From Scytonema sp. UIC 10036 (GTDB lineage: Bacteria; Cyanobacteriota; Cyanobacteriia; Cyanobacteriales; Nostocaceae): a DNA stretch of 64,000 bases. The stretch covers positions 9,980 to 73,979 of the forward strand of contig NZ_WJFC01000046.1 in assembly GCF_009725235.1 (NCBI RefSeq), written 5' to 3'. Position 1 is the first letter of the stretch. The number at the start of each line of letters is the position of its first letter. The notes beneath the pieces are model-generated. The model had not been told where the DNA came from. It ran no database searches and was given only the letters and a program-made list of their open reading frames with translations. The translations under genes and the position numbers were made by a program. Of this stretch, positions 34,464 to 41,700 are shown piece by piece.

Positions 34464-34715
34464 ATGAACGAAATTCAAGCTAGAATCAAAACTTTCCTGT
34501 CAAAATTTTTCGGCAATCACGATTTACAACCAGATGAAGACATTTTTGCTCTAGGTTTTGTCAATTCCATGTTTGCCATGCAACTTGTTTTATTCGTAGA
34601 GCAAGAGTTTCAGATATCTATTGAGAATGAGGACTTAGAATTTGAAAATTTCCGGACAATAAATTCTATTACCAATTTAATAGAACACAAAACTGCTATT
34701 ATTGTACAGTCATAA
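34464..34715 (+). CDS. FkbJ-like acyl carrier protein
   Basis: This 83-residue free-standing carrier protein has the Ser of GFVNSMFAMQL (about residue 36) as the phosphopantetheine site, replacing the usual DSL with NSM as in FkbJ-type ACPs. It should carry the glyceryl, then hydroxymalonyl-type, unit through the flanking dehydrogenases. It sits 20 bases after the FkbK-like gene. Confidence 0.88.
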   Translation: MNEIQARIKTFLSKFFGNHDLQPDEDIFALGFVNSMFAMQLVLFVEQEFQISIENEDLEFENFRTINSITNLIEHKTAIIVQS

Positions 34716-34752
34716 AATAGAAATTGCCATTTTCTAAGGCATAAATGGTACT

Positions 34753-35937
34753 ATGAAACTAGAAATATCTGCTCAACAAAAAAACGATCAAGCTGAATTT
34801 AGAGCTTTTGTTAATCAAGAAATATGTCCTAGTGCTGGCGAATGGGATAGGAAAGAATTTACTCCACCAGAACTAATTAAAAAAATAGCTCGACTTGGTT
34901 TTCTCGGTGCCATATTGCCCCAAGAATATGGTGGTAAAGGAATGGACATGATTACCTATGGCATACTCAACGAGGAAATTGGACGCGGATGTTCTTCGGT
35001 ACGAAGTTTACTGACAGTTCACAACATGGTTTCCCAAGCGGTGTGTAAATGGGGAAATAAATCTCAAAAAGAGTATTGGCTTCCCAAGTTTGCATCAGGA
35101 GAAATCATTGCTGCTTTTGCATTAAGCGAACCAAATGTAGGTAGCGATGCTAAAAGTGTAGAAACAACAGCAACACTTGCTGGTGATGCTTATGTCTTAA
35201 ATGGGCAAAAGAAATGGGTTACCTATGGGCAAATAGCAGATGTCTTTTTGGTCTTTGCCAAATGCGAGGGGAAAGCAGGTGCTTTTGTAGTTGAAAAAAA
35301 TAGCCCAGGACTTTCAGTAAAACCGATGTCTGGTATTTTAGGTATAAGGGCTTCAATGACTGCAGAATTGCATTTTGATAACTGTCACGTTCCTCTAGAA
35401 AATTTAGTAGGTAAATTAGGCTTTGGATTCTCCTACATTGCTTCTTCTGCACTGGATTATGGTAGATATAGCGTAGCAACAGGTTGTGTAGGTATTGCTC
35501 AAGCTTGTTTGGAAGCTTGTGTTAAGTATACAAACGAGCGAAAACAGTTTGGTGTTTATCTTAAAGAACATCAATTAATTCGCCAAAAGATTACTCAGAT
35601 GATAACTAACGTGAAAGCAGCGAGACTGTTATGTTATCAAGCTGGTTATCTCAAAGAGATTAACAATCCCAACTCAATTATAGAGACTTCTATTGCCAAG
35701 TACTTTGCATCCACAGGAGCGACTAAAATAGCAAGTGATGCTGTACAGATTCACGGTGGTAACGGTTGTAGTAGTGAGTATCCCGTAGAAAGATATTTGC
35801 GCGACTCGAAAATTATGGAAATTATTGAAGGTAGTACTCAAATTCAAGAAATTACTATCGCAGAATCAGGTTATCAAGATTATCTTTTATCCAATGTTCC
35901 TACTGTTAAGGAAAAGAAATTAGCAGAAAGTATTTAA
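34753..35937 (+). CDS. FkbI-like acyl-CoA dehydrogenase
   Basis: The 394-residue flavoprotein has the family motifs ALSEPNVGSDA (about residue 120), KKWVTYGQIADVF, RKQFGVYLKEHQLIRQKI and VQIHGGNGCSSEYPVERYLRD, ending in EIIEGSTQIQE. The Glu in IIEGST is the usual catalytic base. Beside FkbK- and FkbJ-like genes it should oxidise the carrier-bound unit towards hydroxymalonyl-ACP. Its 3' end and an internal segment recur as fragments at 37286-37527, which shows that the fkbI-fkbH unit was once duplicated. Confidence 0.9.
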   Translation: MKLEISAQQKNDQAEFRAFVNQEICPSAGEWDRKEFTPPELIKKIARLGFLGAILPQEYGGKGMDMITYGILNEEIGRGCSSVRSLLTVHNMVSQAVCKWGNKSQKEYWLPKFASGEIIAAFALSEPNVGSDAKSVETTATLAGDAYVLNGQKKWVTYGQIADVFLVFAKCEGKAGAFVVEKNSPGLSVKPMSGILGIRASMTAELHFDNCHVPLENLVGKLGFGFSYIASSALDYGRYSVATGCVGIAQACLEACVKYTNERKQFGVYLKEHQLIRQKITQMITNVKAARLLCYQAGYLKEINNPNSIIETSIAKYFASTGATKIASDAVQIHGGNGCSSEYPVERYLRDSKIMEIIEGSTQIQEITIAESGYQDYLLSNVPTVKEKKLAESI

Positions 35938-35940
35938 ATT

Positions 35941-36075
35941 ATGATTAATACTAAAGAGCAAGACGTAAATAGTAAAATAAAGATGAAAATTTGATTAAAT
36001 GTGTCGTTTGAGATTTAGATAGTACTCTATGGTATGGAGTTTTGCTGGAAGATGAAAAGGTTTATTTACGATAAA
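35941..36075 (+). pseudogene. Decayed 5' fragment of an FkbH-like gene
   Basis: Starting at an ATG three bases after the FkbI-like stop, about 130 bases match the beginning of the intact gene at 37531 at roughly 85 percent. The frame reads INTKEQDVNSK, then shifts and meets stops, with CVV-stop-DLDSTLWYGVLLEDEK still visible. The remaining nine-tenths of the gene is missing. The 36076-36339 stretch holds no further gene. Confidence 0.8.
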
Positions 36076-36282
36076 AAGATTAAACAACGATTATTTGCTT
36101 TTTTTTCTTCTGTTTAAGACATATTCATACTTTCAATTAGAACGCCGAAATTCAAGAAATTAAGTAGAACGGTGTAAATAAACCAAATGTAATGAAAAGT
36201 AAAGTTGCCTAAAGACCTCTTCCCTTCTGCCTCCTGCCTTGTTATAACGACGATTTTTAACACCGACCTACTTGCCACCACC

Positions 36283-36329
36283 AAGTCAACAATTGAAACA
36301 GTAAATTCGACTTTGAACCAGTAATGATA
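36283..36329. repeat. Direct repeat bracketing the JmjC gene (second copy 37325-37371)
   Basis: The segment with AATTGAAACAGTAAATTCGA occurs here and, slightly changed, at 37325-37371. The two copies are about 47 bp, and between them lies the JmjC/cupin gene. They suggest insertion by recombination between repeats or a transposition scar. Confidence 0.7.
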
Positions 36330-36339
36330 TAGGTGTTTT

Positions 36340-37275
36340 ATGAAAACTCACGCTGTTGAAAAAATTTTGAGAATCAAAAATCCTAGTAAAAAGCAATTTT
36401 TAGAGATGTGGAAGAAATATCAACCTTTTATAATTGAAGATGTCTCTACACATTGGGATGCTTGTAATAAATGGTCTAACAATTATCTTCGAGAACAATG
36501 TGGAAATAAAATAGTGTCAATACAGGTTCGTGATAAAGACTTTTTCTATAATGATAGAAAATTTGCTAATGGTGAAGGCTTTGTCAATAGGAAAGAAATG
36601 AAGTTTAGCGAGTACATTGACTATATAGAAAATGAAGTTAATGGAAAAAACAATAATCATGATTTAGGATTTTATTTAGGTGAAGGACCTTTTGAAGAGT
36701 GGTTTCCTGAAATTGTTGGAGATGTAACTTATCAAGGATACTTCAATAGGAAACCATTTGTTCAGTTTTGGTATGGTTGCTCAAGTAAAGGTCATACTTC
36801 AACTACTCCCCTTCACTTTGACGGAATGCATAATCTTTTTGCTCAAATTAGAGGTAGAAAAAAATTGCTTTTATTTTCTCCTTCAGATTATTTGTCATTC
36901 TATCCATCTATTGAGGATAGCACTGGATATGCACATCATAGTAAGGTACTTCCGCATCTTTATGATTTAGAATTATTTCCCAAATTTCCTTGGCAAGACA
37001 AAATAGAAGTTATACTTCAACCGGGAGAAATACTCTACATACCAGCTTTTTGGTGGCATCATGTTACAGCAGTAGATGAAAATATATCATTATCTTTTTT
37101 TTACGATTTTAAAATTCAAGATTTTTTCATGCAAAAAAAGCTTTTATCAACTGTTCTAAATATTGCACCTCATTATCTTTATCATGCAACCTCTTCTAAA
37201 GAAAGTTTATCGAATACTATAGCCCTAATTAAAAGTTGGATTTTACCTACGAATTTTACAGATACCCTAAAATAA
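36340..37275 (+). CDS. JmjC/cupin_8 Fe(II)/2-oxoglutarate oxygenase
   Basis: The 311-residue protein carries the Fe(II) triad of the FIH/JmjC group: His and Asp in TPLHFDGMHN (about residues 164-166) and the distal His in FWWHHVTAV (about 240). FQPFIIEDV-like opening sequence (QPFIIEDVSTHW) and GEILYIPAFWWHH are typical. It should hydroxylate a side chain with 2-oxoglutarate and oxygen. In this cluster the likely substrate is a carrier-bound amino or acyl residue. The gene is AT-rich, is bracketed by 47-bp direct repeats and separates two halves of a duplicated fkbI-fkbH unit, so it looks inserted. A second, divergent member is at 61120-62001. Confidence 0.87.
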   Translation: MKTHAVEKILRIKNPSKKQFLEMWKKYQPFIIEDVSTHWDACNKWSNNYLREQCGNKIVSIQVRDKDFFYNDRKFANGEGFVNRKEMKFSEYIDYIENEVNGKNNNHDLGFYLGEGPFEEWFPEIVGDVTYQGYFNRKPFVQFWYGCSSKGHTSTTPLHFDGMHNLFAQIRGRKKLLLFSPSDYLSFYPSIEDSTGYAHHSKVLPHLYDLELFPKFPWQDKIEVILQPGEILYIPAFWWHHVTAVDENISLSFFYDFKIQDFFMQKKLLSTVLNIAPHYLYHATSSKESLSNTIALIKSWILPTNFTDTLK

Positions 37276-37285
37276 GTAAGCAATT

Positions 37286-37527
37286 ATGGAAGCTAGTACT
37301 CAAATTCAATAAATTACCATCGCCGAGTCAATAATTGAAATAGCAAATTCGACTTTAAACCATCAATGATGTACTTACCAGAGGAAATAAATCTTAAAAA
37401 TAATATTGGCTTCCCAATTTTGCATCTGGAGAGATAATAGCTGCCTCTGAGTCAGGCTATAGAGATTATGTTCTTTCAAGCGTCTGTTTCTATAGGCTTG
37501 AAAAATAAACTAGTAGAAAGGATTTAA
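37286..37527 (+). pseudogene. Fragments of a second FkbI-like acyl-CoA dehydrogenase gene
   Basis: Three short stretches match the intact gene. 37286-37335 resembles its end near the EIIEGST codons. 37381-37440 resembles the internal NKSQKEYWLPKFASGEIIAA segment. 37445-37527 resembles the final YQDYLLSNVP codons and the spacer before fkbH. Stops and deletions break the frame. It is the counterpart of the fkbH stub at 35941 and precedes the intact fkbH by a few bases. Confidence 0.75.
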
Positions 37528-37530
37528 GCT

Positions 37531-38601
37531 ATGATTAGTACTAAAGAGCAGGACGTAAACAGTAAACAAAAAGACAAAAAAAACATTAAATGTGTCGTTT
37601 GGGATTTAGATAATACCCTATGGCACGGAGTTTTGCTGGAAGATGAGAAAGTCTCTCTGCGAGAAAATATAGTAAATTTGATTCAGACTTTAGATAATCG
37701 TGGTATACTACAATCTATAGCTAGTAAGAATGAACACACTGCAGCAATAGCTAAACTGGAAGAGTTTGGTTTAAAAGAGTATTTTTTATATCCACAAATA
37801 AATTGGAACTCTAAAGCTAGTTCCCTGAAAGAAATTGCTAAGTTACTGAATATTGGTCTGGATGCGATCGCCTTCATCGACGACCAATTATTTGAACTAG
37901 AAGAAGTAAAGTTTTCCTTACCCGAAATTCTTTGTATTAACGCAGATGAGATAGGAACAATTTTAGATATGCCTGTCATGAATCCCCGGTTTATTACGGA
38001 AGATTCACAGATTAGAAGGTTGATGTATATTAGTGATATTGAGCGTCAAAATGCAGAGAAAGAATTTGTTGGCACAGCAGACGAATTTTTAGCTACTCTC
38101 AAGATGAATTTCACTATATCTTCTGCTAAAGAAGAGGATTTGCAACGTGCAGAAGAGTTAACACTAAGAACTAACCAATTGAATACAACTGGTTATACTT
38201 ATTCTTACGATGAACTGAATCATTTTCGCTCTTCAGAAAACCATAAACTGCTGATTGCCAGTCTGGAAGATAAGTATGGTAGCTATGGGAAGATAGGTTT
38301 AGTTCTGATTGAATGCCAAGCAGAAATATGGACAATCAAGTTGTTGCTGATGTCTTGTCGGGTGATGTCGAGGGGAGTTGGGACAATTATGTTGAATCAT
38401 GTCATGAGGCTGGCTCAAAACAATAATGTTCGTCTTTTAGCAGAGTTTGTATCAAATGATCGCAACAGAATGATGTACATATCTTATAAGTTTGCCGGGT
38501 TTAAGGAAATTGAGAAGAATGGCAATTTGGTAGTTTTTGAAAATGATTTAATTCGGATTCAAGATGTGCCAGGATACGTAAATTTTCAAGTGATTGATTA
38601 A
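37531..38601 (+). CDS. FkbH-like HAD-IIIC domain protein (glyceryl transfer to ACP)
   Basis: The 356-residue protein has an N-terminal HAD domain with VVWDLDNTLWHGVL (Asp nucleophile about residue 26) and AFIDDQLFELEEV, then a GNAT-like C-terminal domain (LLLMSCRVMSRGVGTIMLNH). FkbH enzymes take 1,3-bisphosphoglycerate, remove phosphate and place the glyceryl group on the pathway ACP. This is the entry step to hydroxymalonyl-ACP or methoxymalonyl-ACP. The necessary ACP and dehydrogenases lie 3 kb upstream. No FkbG-like O-methyltransferase is visible, so hydroxymalonyl-ACP may be the end product. The 5' end is duplicated as a stub at 35941. Confidence 0.9.
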   Translation: MISTKEQDVNSKQKDKKNIKCVVWDLDNTLWHGVLLEDEKVSLRENIVNLIQTLDNRGILQSIASKNEHTAAIAKLEEFGLKEYFLYPQINWNSKASSLKEIAKLLNIGLDAIAFIDDQLFELEEVKFSLPEILCINADEIGTILDMPVMNPRFITEDSQIRRLMYISDIERQNAEKEFVGTADEFLATLKMNFTISSAKEEDLQRAEELTLRTNQLNTTGYTYSYDELNHFRSSENHKLLIASLEDKYGSYGKIGLVLIECQAEIWTIKLLLMSCRVMSRGVGTIMLNHVMRLAQNNNVRLLAEFVSNDRNRMMYISYKFAGFKEIEKNGNLVVFENDLIRIQDVPGYVNFQVID

Positions 38602-38743
38602 GCTATTATATTGAATTCAATTTTCTCTGAAGATCCGCTGAATTTTGGTGAAACGAACCACAGAAGCCAGAAAACACAGATGGAAAGAGCAGATAATGAT
38701 TTAGAGTCAATAGTTTGAAGTTAAGAAAAGCAATAAAGGTTTA

Positions 38744-41700
38744 ATGATTATGAATAAGCAAGATGAAATTGATAAAAATTATGAGTTAATGGAGGGAGTT
38801 GCTATTATCGGGATTGCGGGGCGTTTTCCTGGAGCCATCAGCGTAGAGTCTTTTTGGCAGAATTTACAAGATGGGGTGGAGTCATTATCTTTATTTACAG
38901 ATGAAGAGTTAATTGCTGCTGGTGTACCTGCAGCGTTGGTAAATGATAGTAATTATGTGAAAGTTGGTGGTATTTTAGATAATATCGATTTATTTGATGC
39001 TGGATTTTTTGATTTGAATCCGAAAGAAGCGGAAGTCACAGATCCTCAACATCGCCTGTTTTTGGAATGCGCTTGGTCGGCTTTAGAAAATGCTGGTTAT
39101 GACTCAACTAAGTGTGAAAGCAGGATTGGTGTTTATGCTGGTGCTAGCTTAAATAACTATTTCTCTTTTGATTTAAATCACGACCAATTAGGGTCTGGGG
39201 AATCATACCAAAAGTTGATTGGTAATGATAAAGGATTTCTCTCAACTCGTGTTTCTTATAAATTAAATCTTACAGGTCCAAGTATTACAGTTCAAACGGC
39301 TTGTTCTACATCATTAGTTGCTACTACCCTCGCATACCAAAGTTTGCAGAATTATCAATGCGATATGGCTTTGGCTGGAGGGGTTTCCATTCGATTGCCA
39401 CAAAAAACTGGTTATTTGCATGAACCAGGAGGGCCACTATCACCTGATGGTCATTGTCATGCTTTTGATGCCAAAGCACAGGGAACGACCATTGGTAATG
39501 GTGTAGGAGTTGTTGTTCTCAAACGAGTTAAAGATGCGATCGCTTCGGGTGATTGCATATATGCTGTGATTAAAGGTGCGGCTATCAATAACGATGGTGC
39601 GATGAAAGTTGGCTATACAGCGCCTAGCGTCGATGGACAAGCAGAAGCGATCGCCGAAGCGGTAATGCTAGCAGAGGTAGAACCGGAAACAATCAGCTAT
39701 ATTGAAGCCCACGGTAGCGGTACAGCTTTGGGCGACCCGATAGAAATTGCCGCGCTGACCAAAGTTTTTCGTGCCAGTACTGAGAAAAAGAATTTCTGTG
39801 CTGTTGGTTCAGTCAAAACCAATATTGGTCATTTAGATGCAGCAGCTGGAATTGCAGGATTAATCAAGACTGCTCTGGCTCTAAAACATCAATTGATTCC
39901 ACCAAGCTTAAACTTTGAGCAGCCCAATCCTGAAATTGATTTTGCTAATAGTCCTTTTTATGTCAACACAAAGCTAACGGAATGGAAGAGCTCAACTCCA
40001 CGTCGTGCTGGTGTTAGCTCTTTGGGAATGGGGGGAACAAATGCCCATATAGTTATGGAAGAAGCCCCAACACTTCCAGCTTCTAGTCCTTCTCGTCCTT
40101 GGCAATTGTTGGTACTCTCTGCAAAAACCGAGTCTGCGTTAGCAACTGCTACGCAAAATCTTAGCCAACATCTGACGCTACATCCCGATATTAATCTTGC
40201 AGATGTCGCTTATACTTTACAAATCGGACGCAGAGACTTTAGTCATCGGCGAATATTGATTTGCTCTGATGTCCAAGACGCAATTCGGGGATTGAATCAA
40301 TCAACCTCACAACAAGCTGTAACTCAATTGCAAGAGTCAGGAACTCGCTCCGTTGCTTTCATCTTTCCTGGGGTAAATGCGTTGTATGCAGATATGGGCA
40401 GAGAACTCTACGAAACTGAGTCAGTGTTTCGCGCCCAGGTAGAACGGTGCTGTCTCATATTAAGACCACATCTAGAGTTAGATTTGCAATCCGTAATTTA
40501 TCCTAACGAATCTGATAAGGAAACCGCACTAGAGAAACTCCAACAAACTTGCTTTGCTCAAAGCGCACTGTTTGTCATTGAGTATGCCTTGGCTCAATTA
40601 TGGATGTCGTGGGGTATTTCGCCTCAAGCAATGATTGGACACGGTATCGGAGAATACGTTGCTGCTACTTTAGCCGGAGTTTTTTCTCTTGAAGATGCCT
40701 TGGCACTAGTGGCGAATGAGTTTTCCACTGAGTTGTTACAAAAAGTTCAACTCAATCCTCCGACAATTCCATTTATATCTAATGTTAGTGGAACTTGGAT
40801 TACTCAAGCTGAAGCAACAGACCCTAAATATTGGGTACAACCACAGCAACCAGCACATTTTAATGAAAGAATTACCGAGTTACTCAAAGACAGTCAGCGA
40901 ATTCTACTAGAAGTTGGTTGTGGAGAGACTTTGAGTACTGAAGAATTGACTATACTAACCTCAATACCCCATCCTCACGAGCAGCATTCAGATGTAGCAT
41001 TTTTACTCAATACCTTGGGTCAACTTTGGATGATGGGAATCAAGATTGATTGGTCAGGTTTTTACGCCAATGAATACCGTCATCGCCTCCCCTTACCAAC
41101 CTATCCTTTTGAGCGTCAGCGTTATTGGCTGGGGCCAAATCGAAATACAACTATAGCAATCAAGTTGCAAGAAACCTTAGAGTTAGGCAAACAACCAGAT
41201 ATTGCTGATTGGTTCTATATTCCTCGCTGGAAACAGTCCACACCTATTCAGCTTTTCCAAAAGGAAAAACTGATAGAACAAAAATCATGTTGGTTGGTGT
41301 TCGTCAATAGCTATGGAATAGGAACAGAGGTTGCCGAAAGTCTCAAACAACAGGGTCAGGATGTGATTACCGTCAAGATTGCAGATAATTTTGCCAAACT
41401 TGGTGAGTGTGCATATGCAATTAATCCCCAACAAAGGGATGATTATGATGCCCTGCTTCAAGCACTACAACGACAGAATTGGACTCCACAGGGAATAGCC
41501 CATTTTTGGAGCGTTACTCCCAGCGGTGCTTCATCTGTTCAAGAGCTATGTGAAGAAACACAGTTACAATTACGGTATCAATTTTTTGAAGATTGTCAAA
41601 ACCTTGGTTTTTACAGCCTACTGTTTTTGACACAGGCCTTGGTGAAGCAGAATATAACCGACTCAATCAAGCTGATGGTTGTCACCAGCAATATACATGA

